Positions 7,439 to 13,737 of a stretch of DNA of 14,807 bases are shown here, one piece after another (the stretch's first letter is position 1; every line of letters starts with the position of its first letter). The position numbers were made by a program, and so were the translations under genes. The notes under the pieces were generated by a model. That model was given only the letters and a program-made list of their open reading frames with translations, had not been told where the DNA came from and did no database searches. The DNA comes from Sulfurimonas sp. (GTDB taxonomy: Bacteria > Campylobacterota > Campylobacteria > Campylobacterales > Sulfurimonadaceae). Where the stretch lies: NCBI GenBank assembly GCA_022712775.1, contig JAFLJZ010000257.1, positions 1 to 14,807 on the forward strand, read 5' to 3'.

Positions 7439-7506
7439 TTTTATGTATAATATATTATTCATTATACTAATATATAGTAATTATGTCAAATATATTATAC
7501 ATAAAA
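7439..7506 (-). promoter_or_regulatory. hipBA promoter within an 18-bp inverted-repeat operator
   Basis: On the - strand, TTGACA (plus 7484-7489) and TATAAT (plus 7461-7466) are separated by 17 bp, a perfect sigma-70 consensus. A perfect 18-bp inverted repeat flanks it: ttttatgtataatatatt at 7439-7456 and its exact reverse complement at 7489-7506. The submotif GTATAAT/ATTATAC occurs at 7445-7451, 7461-7467 and 7494-7500, so the -10 itself carries a third half-site. Binding of HipB across these would cover both promoter boxes and the predicted start near 7454. Confidence 0.8.
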
Positions 7507-7525
7507 AAATTATAGATTCTTAAAA

Positions 7526-7549
7526 ATTAGTCTATTTCGATTCGCTAAT
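7526..7549 (-). terminator. Possible weak terminator after the 30-aa gene
   Basis: On the - strand ATTAG (7549-7545) can pair with CTAAT (7530-7526) across a 14-nt loop, followed by TTTTTA. The stem is only 5 bp and AT-rich, so this is weak. It stands about 15 nt beyond the stop of the 30-aa gene. Confidence 0.25.
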
Positions 7550-7563
7550 CAAAGTTTACTAAA

Positions 7564-7656
7564 CTAAGAACTTGGTGCTTTTGAAATTTCTAAAGCACCA
7601 TAAATCATTGCTCCAACAAATACTATCATTGTAATTGTAATTGTTGCTAAAGTCAT
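7564..7656 (-). CDS. Small single-span membrane protein, 30 aa
   Basis: A 31-codon frame runs from ATG at 7656 to TAG at 7564. It begins MTLATITITMIVFVGAMIYG and ends ALEISKAPSS. GAGGAT at 7667-7662 on the - strand, 6 nt before the ATG, is a good ribosome binding site. One hydrophobic segment spans about residues 3-20, followed by a short polar tail, the form of small inner-membrane subunits or regulators. A perfect 9-bp inverted repeat (TGGTGCTTT 7573-7581, AAAGCACCA 7592-7600) lies inside the 3' half. A possible -10, TAAAAT preceded by TG, lies about 30 nt upstream. I do not recognise the family. Spurious translation is possible, but the ribosome binding site and composition argue for a gene. 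Confidence 0.6.
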   Translation of the reverse strand: MTLATITITMIVFVGAMIYGALEISKAPSS

Positions 7657-7760
7657 TCTAAATCCTCATAATTTATTATTTGGTAATTTTAACATAATTT
7701 AGCTTCTAAAAATATCTCAACTTTTAGATGTATAGATTTGTGAGTTTTTAAAATGAAAAT

Positions 7761-7789
7761 TTGTTTTATTGATTTTGTTTTGATATAAT
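7761..7789 (+). promoter_or_regulatory. Extended -10 promoter of the structured leader
   Basis: TGATATAAT (7781-7789) is a perfect extended -10 (TGnTATAAT). TTGTTT at 7761-7766 lies 17 bp upstream as a partial -35. The predicted start is about 7796, exactly where the leader's complementarity to the downstream gene begins. Confidence 0.7.
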
Positions 7790-7795
7790 TTCAAC

Positions 7796-7880
7796 TACTA
7801 CAAGTAACTTAGTTTGTTAATGGAGCGGTAAAAAGCTTTTTAAGGTCGGAGGATTAATTACCTTTCGACCTTTTTTTTTG
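7796..7880 (+). ncRNA. Structured leader RNA / candidate attenuated small RNA
   Basis: Transcription from the extended -10 would give an RNA of about 84 nt ending at the U-run of the terminator at 7842-7879. Its 5' end carries two blocks complementary to the downstream mRNA: TACTACAAGTA (7796-7806) to 7919-7929, codons 4-7 of the small ORF, and CTTAGTTTGT (7808-7817) to 7890-7899, next to the ribosome binding site. GGAG (7822-7825) and GG (7827-7828) can also pair with CTCC (7883-7886) and CC (7881-7882). In the read-through RNA these form a long-range helix that closes over the initiation region. As a terminated RNA the same segment could act in trans. No known riboswitch consensus was recognised. 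The structure is read by eye and not computed. Confidence 0.55.
7842..7879 (+). terminator. Intrinsic terminator (attenuator) in the leader
   Basis: AAGGTCG (7842-7848) pairs with CGACCTT (7866-7872). The stem continues inward through a G-U pair and AGG/CCT (7850-7852 with 7861-7863) to an 8-nt loop, attaatta. Nine T residues follow at 7871-7879. This is the strongest intrinsic terminator in the window, and it stands before, not after, the small ORF. Confidence 0.8.
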
Positions 7881-7908
7881 CCCTCCTAGACAAACTAAGG
7901 GAGATTTC

Positions 7909-7968
7909 ATGAGTAAGATACTTGTAGTAATAGTTCTTATGTGCATTTTTGCACCTATGCTAAATTAG
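7909..7968 (+). CDS. 19-aa hydrophobic peptide, possible type I toxin-like
   Basis: ATG 7909 to TAG 7966-7968 encodes MSKILVVIVLMCIFAPMLN. AAGGGAG at 7898-7904 is an excellent ribosome binding site 4 nt before the ATG. Residues 4-15 are wholly hydrophobic. Length and character resemble Ibs-type peptides (18-19 aa) of type I toxin-antitoxin systems, though the sequence is not the same. A small membrane subunit or a leader peptide is possible. Its initiation region lies between the two segments that pair with the RNA's 5' end, and a hairpin (GTGCA 7941-7945 with TGCAC 7950-7954) lies within the coding part. The nearest downstream gene, ending at 8041, is on the other strand, so this is not a leader peptide for a following operon. 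Confidence 0.6.
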   Translation: MSKILVVIVLMCIFAPMLN

Positions 7969-7994
7969 CATAGTCAAGGGATTTATTTCCCTTG
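7955..7994 (+). repeat. Two consecutive hairpins at the end of the 19-aa gene
   Basis: CTATGCT (7955-7961) pairs with AGCATAG (7967-7973) around AAATT; the arms extend to a 9-bp near-perfect palindrome that includes the stop codon. CAAGGGA (7975-7981) then pairs with TCCCTTG (7988-7994) around a 6-nt loop. Only TCT follows, so neither is a standard U-tract terminator. They would protect the RNA 3' end or mark a processed end. Bases 7995-8040 hold nothing else recognisable. Confidence 0.6.
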
Positions 7995-8040
7995 TCTCCC
8001 TACCTCTAGAACCCTTAAACAGCTGAGAAATAGTACTCAC

Positions 8041-8310
8041 TTAAATATGTAATTTTAATTTATTTGTAGAATAGTTATGAACCAAGGCTTGTATGATGTT
8101 TTGATAAGATATACCTATATCATTTGCTCTTTGTTTTATAAAGTCTAATTCTGAACGCTTTAAGTTTATACTTATTTGTTTCTTCTCATTGAGATAGTCT
8201 AATGTTTGAGATGCCATTTTCACTATCTCATCGTTATTAAATTCAACTTTTTGGGCAGTGCCATTTTCCATAACTTCTAGTATTTCTAATTCTTCTTGGG
8301 TGTATTTCAT
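8041..8310 (-). CDS. CopG-type antitoxin, orphan
   Basis: This 89-aa protein has an acidic N-terminal arm and a C-terminal ribbon-helix-helix: KKQISINLKRSELDFIKQRANDIGISYQNIIQALVHNY (about 43-81). This matches the CopG/BrnA-like antitoxin families (COG5304-like) in which a beta strand is followed by the 'DIGISYQNII' helix pair. Such antitoxins bind a BrnT-like RelE-fold ribonuclease encoded just upstream, and repress the operon. Here no intact toxin gene is present. The preceding frame, 3 nt away, is a response regulator whose tail looks like the end of such a toxin. Its ribosome binding site GAAGGAT overlaps the end of that gene, as the original toxin-antitoxin junction would. The family call is fair; the exact partner is inferred. 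Confidence 0.75.
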   Translation of the reverse strand: MKYTQEELEILEVMENGTAQKVEFNNDEIVKMASQTLDYLNEKKQISINLKRSELDFIKQRANDIGISYQNIIQALVHNYSTNKLKLHI

Positions 8311-8313
8311 AAC

Positions 8314-8400
8314 TTATCCTTCATATTTTTTATGTAATTTTCTACTTGGGATGATATTTTTCAAAAATATATCATCACCGTCCACTACATAAGGTATAAT
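8314..8400 (-). pseudogene. Remnant of a BrnT-like toxin, 3' end only
   Basis: Residues 182-209 of the response-regulator frame (PYVVDGDDIF, then FLKNIIPSRKLHKKY) match my recollection of how BrnT-like toxins paired with COG5304-type antitoxins end: a strand ending in a 'FLKTIIPSRK..KKY' motif. The motif is out of place in an OmpR-type regulator. It stands directly ahead of a CopG-type antitoxin, the usual toxin-first order of these operons. The body of the toxin is missing. The match is from family knowledge and was not searched. Confidence 0.55.
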
Positions 8401-8943
8401 GTTATCTATAGTGTCATAAAGAAGTATAGAATCTTTAGATGTTATAAGTAGACGTAAAAATGTAGCTTCTTTGTTTGTTAACCCTACTAAAGAGCCTTTG
8501 TTAAGGAGTTCGTTTGTTTCTTCTTTGTATGTATATCTACTACACAATGTTAGTATATTGTTGTTTTTTATATTTTTACACTTTAGCATAATTAAATTTA
8601 TCATAGTTTCTAGTTCATCTTCTCGAAATGGTTTTACCAAGTAACCTATAAAATCTATTTTATAAGCTTTTTCAAGTGTTGCTATATCTCTATAGGCAGT
8701 AATAAATAAAACATCTAGGTTATATAAGTGTTGGAGTATCCTGCAACAAGAAATCCCATCAACTTCACCATCAATATTTATATCAGAAATCACTAAATCG
8801 ATGTTATGCTCTTTTGCTATAGTTAAGGCATCAGTATTATTTTTTACAATCTTTATAATACTATGTCCAAGGCTAAAAACTATTTTTTTAATGTGTAAGG
8901 CAACAACACTTTCATCTTCTATTATCAGTATATTTAATCGCAT
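8314..8943 (-). CDS. Response regulator with truncated DNA-binding domain fused to a toxin tail
   Basis: The 209-aa protein has an intact receiver domain (1-120): acidic Glu9/Asp10, phosphoacceptor Asp54 in DLVISDINIDG, Thr82 in FITAY, Lys104 in GYLVKPF. A winged-helix OmpR-type output domain then begins, with LTNKEATFLRLLI and LLYDTIDN at 155-181. Where the trans-activation and recognition helices should follow, the sequence changes to PYVVDGDDIFLKN and IIPSRKLHKKYEG. I read this as the C-terminus of a BrnT-like toxin. The protein could still be phosphorylated but should not bind DNA normally. It is divergent from a 7TMR-DISM histidine kinase, its evident partner, which is itself interrupted. 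The start is ATG 8943 with a poor ribosome binding site. Confidence 0.8.
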   Translation of the reverse strand: MRLNILIIEDESVVALHIKKIVFSLGHSIIKIVKNNTDALTIAKEHNIDLVISDINIDGEVDGISCCRILQHLYNLDVLFITAYRDIATLEKAYKIDFIGYLVKPFREDELETMINLIMLKCKNIKNNNILTLCSRYTYKEETNELLNKGSLVGLTNKEATFLRLLITSKDSILLYDTIDNIIPYVVDGDDIFLKNIIPSRKLHKKYEG

Positions 8944-9007
8944 ATCTTAATATACCTAGCTAATGTTATATTTCACATTACATTTTGTAGACTTTTGTAA
9001 ATTTAGT

Positions 9008-9013
9008 ATATAA
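9008..9013 (+). promoter_or_regulatory. -10 box overlapping the sensor kinase start
   Basis: TATAAT at 9008-9013 shares its last base region with the first candidate ATG (9013-9015). If used, transcription would begin near 9020, so translation would have to start at the in-frame ATG 9022 on an almost leaderless RNA. A promoter farther upstream remains possible. Confidence 0.35.
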
Positions 9014-10773
9014 TGCTACTTATGGTTTTAAAAATATTGAGTATTGTATTTAGTATTGTTCTATGTAACTTATCTGCAAATAGTATCATCCTCACAAAAG
9101 AAACGCCACCTTTTAATATTTTAAAACAAACACAAATATATATAGACAAAGAAAATAAAACTAGCTTTAACTTTATACAACACAATAATTCTCTTTTTCA
9201 ACAAAACAACAAAGAACTTATCCATTTAGGCTATTCTCCAGATGCTGTTTGGTTAAAATTTAGCATTAAAAATGGGACTAATTTAGAGATAAAAAAAGTT
9301 TTATAAATTTCAAACCTCATGCTGGATACTATAGTTTTGTATACAAAACAGGATGATAACTATACTAAACAAGAAACTGGATGGTCTCACTATACAGGGG
9401 CAAAAGAAAATATACTCAACTACTACTTTAACATCTCACTTCAAACACAAGAAACAAAAGAGTACTACCTTAAACTTGCTTCTACCTCTTGTGCTGTGTA
9501 TTTTAAACTACATTTACAAAACAAAGAAACACTTTACAAAAAAGAGATAAAGCATCAGCTTATTCTTGCCCTTTTCTTCGGTTCTATAGTTGTGTTAATT
9601 CTATATAACTTTTTTTTATTTTTATTTACAAAGGATATTACTTATCTTTACTATATTTTATATCTATCTTTTAGTGCCTGGAATCATGTTTCTTATACTG
9701 GTATGGGAATGTATATAGTTCCAGTAGAGTTCTTTGCACTTGACGCTTATTTTGCTATATATTATATTAGTTTTATTAGTATATTTACTACCCTTTTTAC
9801 ACAAAAAATTTTAAATCTCAAAAAATACAAAAAGTTAAACTTTATTCTAAATCTTTTTTTAGCTACAAGTATCTTATTTATACTTTTTACATCACCTGAT
9901 TTTTATCCTATAAATGCGGTTGTTTATGCTATGTTTATTTTATTATTTTATATCATCCTACTTAGTTTTTATCTCTTATACAAAGGAGATAAAAATGCAA
10001 AATACTTAGTTTTAGGATGGTCACTTATCTTCTTTGGTTGGATTATGTTAGGAAATTTACAACTTGGTTACTGGAGTATACTTACTCAATATCCATACTT
10101 TTATGAGTTTACAGTGCTCAGTGAAGCGATACTCTTCTCCATCGCACTTGCGAATAAACTTAACACTACAAAAGACTTAGAAAAAGCTGTCCAAACGAAT
10201 AAGATTCTAACAAAAGAGCTTCATAATCGTGTGAAAAATAACATGCAGTTCATCATCTCCATGTATCAGCTAAAATTAGCAAAATTTACAGACAAAGATA
10301 TAAGTACTTCACTTAAAGAAGTAGAGGGAAGTATCCAGGCGATGAGTGCTACACATGAAATGCTCTATACACAAGATATGGTCTCTCATTTCAATACACA
10401 AGAGTACTTTAATACACTCATCCAAAGGCTAGAAACTAGTTTCAAAGCTAACAAAATTGAGATAAAACTAGATGTACAAACAAACTTAGATGTTGATGAT
10501 TCCATCTATATAGGAATTATTTTAAATGAGTTAATAACCAACTCACTTAAGTATGCTTTTGAAAAGAATGAAGGTCGTATAAACATATCCCTTTCAAAGG
10601 AAGATAAGCTCTACAAACTTATTTTTTCGGATAACGGGAAAGGTTTTGACACAACACTCCAAAGAGATACTTTTGGTTTAGAACTTATTAATATACTTGT
10701 AGAGAATGAACTTAATGGTAAACTATCCCTTGATACTACCCAAGGTACTGTATATAATATACAATGGAATTAG
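9013..10773 (+). pseudogene. 7TMR-DISM sensor histidine kinase interrupted by an in-frame TAA
   Basis: One frame of 587 codons encodes a membrane histidine kinase. It has a signal sequence (1-22), a periplasmic 7TMR-DISM extracellular sensing domain (about 35-170), seven membrane helices (about 180-380), and a HisKA_2-type dimerisation domain with His404 in ELHNRVKNN. An ATPase domain follows with NELITNSLKYAF, DNGKGFD and TFGLELI. TAA at 9304-9306 (codon 98) breaks it inside the sensing domain, and the frame continues on the other side with ISNLMLDTIVLYTK, the expected next strand. A change from GAA would explain it. The ATG at 9319 has no ribosome binding site and would give a kinase without the signal sequence and half of the sensor. 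It is probably a recent pseudogene, unless the stop is a sequencing error. The divergent response regulator is also damaged. The gene overlaps the cytochrome frame by 4 bp, tail to tail. Confidence 0.85.
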
Positions 10774-11960
10774 TTTAACTTCAAACTCCCAGAAGTTATT
10801 AGATTTTTCTCTGACCAGATAGCTTCTTTGAGTTTTAAAATACTCTGCACCTCATCATTCACTAAACGATAATATACACTCACTTCTATTGAAGTAGCCC
10901 CTTTAAACAAGGCTAATTCTACAATTTTCTTCCCTTGTGCTGGTACACTCATATCTACAGATTCTTTTACAGCTAAATGTGGAATTGTAGCTTTATTTCT
11001 TTTACTTATATATTTTCTCGTTAAAGAAACATTTTTAGTATAAAGCACTTTACCCTTGTCTTTATAAACAACTTCAATAAGAATTTCTCGAGAACCAAAG
11101 CCACTTGGAATGTTATGTGGCTGAGGGTTTTTAAGCTCTTTTAGCAGATTAGATTTTTTTATAGATAGCTTTCAAGAGAGTGCGTCTTTCCACATATGTG
11201 AAGTATGTGCACCTTCAAACCTATGTGCTCTTATCTCTCTTTGTTTCCTTTTTCCATCTTTGTTTCTTAATGTTGCAGCCACACCTTTTTTCTTTGCTCC
11301 CATATGACATTCTACGCAAGATTTTGCACCTTTTTTATATTCTGATTGCATATTGCTAAAGACCAAACCACTTACAGACTTATCATTTGCATGACAAACG
11401 AAACAAAGTTGATTTGATTTTTCATCCATAAAGTCACGATATTCTACCTTATGGTAGGGTGACGAAGAATCATTATACGGACCACTCATAACACCTGATG
11501 CAGTCCATTCTACTCTATTAATTCCTCGTACATTTTGGTCTTTATCTGTGTGAATCTTATCAATATTATGACAAACTATACAGTTAATTCCCTCATTAAG
11601 TGTATTACTCTCTAGTGCCTTGTTTACATCAGAACCTTTATCTAAACCCATAACAAAATCTATCTCGTAATCTATTCCTGTACTTGTAACTGAGATTCGG
11701 GGATTGTGACAAGTTGCACATTGTACTTTAACACTATTTAAACTTTTTCGTGTTTTTCTACTCACATAGTCTATGCTTTTTCTAAAATATTCATTATTTT
11801 TATAATGTGATGCAGCATGCCAAGAGCTTTCCCACTCTTTTACGATATGAATATGACAGCCCTTACATCTTATAGAAGTACTAAATCTTTCTTCAACCTC
11901 AACAACTTCAGCCCCAAACAATGCTGAAACAAGTGTAAAAAGAAGAAAAAGAGATTTCAT
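10770..11960 (-). pseudogene. Periplasmic pentahaem cytochrome c interrupted by an in-frame TGA
   Basis: The frame from ATG 11960 has a signal peptide (1-17, MKSLFLLFTLVSALFGA) and five haem sites: CKGCH 32-36, CATCH 81-85, CIVCH 127-131, CFVCH 186-190, CVECH 215-219. It stops at TGA 11172-11174 after residue 262 (HMWKDALS). The same frame then stays open for 133 further codons to 10770, reading KLSIKKSNLLKELKNPQPHN, then IPSGFGSREILIEVVY and on to SEKNLITSGSLKLN. This is a coherent beta-rich domain of the sort that ends multihaem cytochromes of the c554/c552 group, with the typical 'pHniPSGFG.Rei' segment. It is one 396-codon gene with a nonsense codon. The haem part could still be made as a 262-aa protein. 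It begins 2 nt after argF stops, so it shares argF's transcript. Confidence 0.82.
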
Positions 11961-11962
11961 AT

Positions 11963-12886
11963 TTAACCTCTTTGTCTATCTAACCAAACCATAAGACCTT
12001 TTTGCGCATGAAGTCTATTTTCAGCCTCATCAAAAACTATATCTGCATGTGATTCTAAAATTTCTTCAGAGACTTCTTGTCCTCTATATGCAGGCAAACA
12101 ATGAAGAAATCTTGCACCTTTTTTTGCAAGACACATCTTTAAGCCATCAACCATATAGCCTTTAAATGCCTTAGCTCTCTCTTCTTTTTCATTTTCTTGA
12201 CCCATTGAAGCCCATGTATCTGTTGTAACAATTGTAGCTCCATAAAGTGCTTCATCAAGAGAATTTGAAACTTTAATAACAGCACCACTAGTTCTGGCAA
12301 TTTTAAGTGCATCCTCTAGAATCTTAGAATCAACCTCGTAGCCTTTTGGTGTAGCAATTCGAAGCTCAAACCCCATTTTAGCACTCAACATCAACCACGA
12401 ATGTGTCATATTATTTCCATCACCCACATACGCAACAATTGCATTATCAGCAATTCCGTATTCTAACATGGTCATATAATCAGCTAAAAGTTGTACTGGA
12501 TGGTAGGTATCAGTAAGTCCATTGATTACAGGTACTTTAGAGTACTTTGCAAACTCTTCTATCATTGAATGCTCAAAGGTTCTAATCATCACCATATCAC
12601 ACATAGAGCTTATAACTCTTGCAGTATCTTTTACAGGCTCGCCACGACCTAAATGAATATCACGGTTTGAAAGGAAAAGTGCATGACCACCAAGTTGAAA
12701 CATTCCTGCTTCAAAGCTTACACGTGTACGTGTAGAGCTCTTCTCAAAAATCATACCTAGCGTTTGCATCTCTAATTCTTTTTTATATACTTTGTTTTTT
12801 AAATTCTTTTTTATTTCTAAACCGATGTCTATTATTTCTAGAATCTCGTCTTTTGTAAAGTCTTTAAGTGTTAAAAAGTGTCTCAT
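11963..12886 (-). CDS. argF: Ornithine carbamoyltransferase
   Basis: ArgF makes citrulline from ornithine and carbamoyl phosphate in arginine synthesis, in the cytoplasm as a trimer. The carbamoyl-phosphate loop STRTR (51-55) sits in [20 protein letters not shown], and the ornithine-site [15 protein letters not shown] is intact near the C-terminus. Of the two starts, TTG 12898 (MGKHMRHF) and ATG 12886 ([10 protein letters not shown]), I prefer the ATG. Relatives begin at 'M(K/R)HFLTLKDF', and GGGAA stands just before it as ribosome binding site. The length is then 307 aa, normal for the family. A multihaem cytochrome gene follows 2 nt after the stop. Confidence 0.95.
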   Translation of the reverse strand: MRHFLTLKDFTKDEILEIIDIGLEIKKNLKNKVYKKELEMQTLGMIFEKSSTRTRVSFEAGMFQLGGHALFLSNRDIHLGRGEPVKDTARVISSMCDMVMIRTFEHSMIEEFAKYSKVPVINGLTDTYHPVQLLADYMTMLEYGIADNAIVAYVGDGNNMTHSWLMLSAKMGFELRIATPKGYEVDSKILEDALKIARTSGAVIKVSNSLDEALYGATIVTTDTWASMGQENEKEERAKAFKGYMVDGLKMCLAKKGARFLHCLPAYRGQEVSEEILESHADIVFDEAENRLHAQKGLMVWLDRQRG

Positions 12887-12916
12887 ATGTTTTCCCAAAT
12901 ATTTATATTTCCTATC

Positions 12917-12944
12917 ATTTTATAGTAATTTGCTTTAAAATTAC
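12917..12944 (-). promoter_or_regulatory. argF promoter with adjoining 7-bp inverted repeat
   Basis: On the - strand TATAAA (plus 12919-12924) is a likely -10. Immediately upstream, GTAATTT and AAATTAC (plus 12925-12931 and 12938-12944) form a perfect 7-bp inverted repeat with a 6-nt spacer, overlapping where the core promoter would be. It could be an operator. It does not match the E. coli ARG box closely. Confidence 0.35.
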
Positions 12945-12968
12945 TTTTGTAGCGTCTTAGCTACTAGT

Positions 12969-13736
12969 TTAGTAATCGTCATCTTCGTCCTCATCATAGT
13001 CATCGTCATCACCAAATGCAGCTGCCGCCTGTGCTTCAAATAATTTATCTTTTTGAAGCTGTAACTGATTGTCTGTTAATACTAAGTCGTGTAAGAATAG
13101 TCCAAAAAATGTTTTCGATTCTGTTTTAGCAAGGAAAAAATACACACCGACTATAAGTCCAACTGCAGTTATGATTGCAATAATCTTTTGTAGTGGGTTA
13201 AACATTTGGATTGGTTCTCTTTGACGTATTTCACAAGAACCTCCAGGACAATGTTCAGGATCCTCTTTGACAATCATTTTATAAATCATACAACCAACAC
13301 AGATTGAAAATGCGGCTTCTAAAAACATTAAACTAAGACATAACACACAAATCAATACTTTATAAAAATTAATATCCCATTGAAGTACAAACCAATAAAG
13401 CATAGGTAAAGAGATCAACCAACCAAGTGTCCATGCAAAACGCTTTTGTAGTCCTCCCACATACTCTGGTTTTTGATTACGCACAGCAAATTTACCAAGG
13501 AGCATAGATGGAGAGTATTTTGGGCTTATTACCCTTGCAGAAAAATCAAGAAATAAAAATCCTAAGTATATTCTTGCTACCATAATATGATTAAATCCTA
13601 TAGCTATAAAAATTATCATCATTCCCAAGGCAAAAAGTATACCCGCAGCGGCTCTTGCCTCTCTTTCATTTATTACTGTAACATTGTATCCCGGAACTTT
13701 TTCTCCATAGTCCCACAAAAAACTTTTTAGTGTCAA
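12969..13736 (-). CDS. DUF4395-type membrane protein with acidic tail
   Basis: This 255-aa inner-membrane protein matches the DUF4395 pattern in its N-terminal two thirds: hydrophobic segments at about 30-48, 52-66, 103-119 and 125-145, with GFLFLDFSARVISPKYSP between. Cys146 and Cys149 (SICVGCMIY), then Cys163 and Cys168 (EHCPGGSCE), could bind metal or form disulfides. A further helix lies at about 184-202. The C-terminus is strongly acidic (GDDDDYDEDEDDDY). The function is unknown. The start is TTG at 13736, one base after the hemB stop; AAGGAG at the right distance makes this start convincing. It forms an operon with hemB. Confidence 0.8.
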   Translation of the reverse strand: MTLKSFLWDYGEKVPGYNVTVINEREARAAAGILFALGMMIIFIAIGFNHIMVARIYLGFLFLDFSARVISPKYSPSMLLGKFAVRNQKPEYVGGLQKRFAWTLGWLISLPMLYWFVLQWDINFYKVLICVLCLSLMFLEAAFSICVGCMIYKMIVKEDPEHCPGGSCEIRQREPIQMFNPLQKIIAIITAVGLIVGVYFFLAKTESKTFFGLFLHDLVLTDNQLQLQKDKLFEAQAAAAFGDDDDYDEDEDDDY

Positions 13737-13737
13737 A

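Noticed and set aside
7820..7831. Three-codon upstream ORF ATG GAG CGG TAA in the structured leader
   Set aside because: It has no ribosome binding site, and the bases are better explained by pairing of GGAG with CTCC at 7883-7886.
7973..7978. TTGACT on the - strand, considered as -35 of an antisense RNA to the 19-aa gene
   Set aside because: No acceptable -10 stands 16-18 bp downstream (the sequence there is GTGCAA), so no antisense promoter is claimed.
10770..11048. Separate 92-aa gene with GTG start
   Set aside because: The frame is open without a break back to the cytochrome's TGA and its upstream part is protein-like, so it is the C-terminal part of the interrupted cytochrome.
11172..11174. 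TGA as a selenocysteine codon in the cytochrome
   Set aside because: The context ALS-stop-KLS is not a redox or known selenoprotein motif and no selenocysteine insertion hairpin was seen directly downstream.
12949..12964. GTAGC/GCTAC hairpin after the DUF4395 gene as terminator
   Set aside because: On the gene's strand the hairpin is followed by AAAAG, not by T residues.
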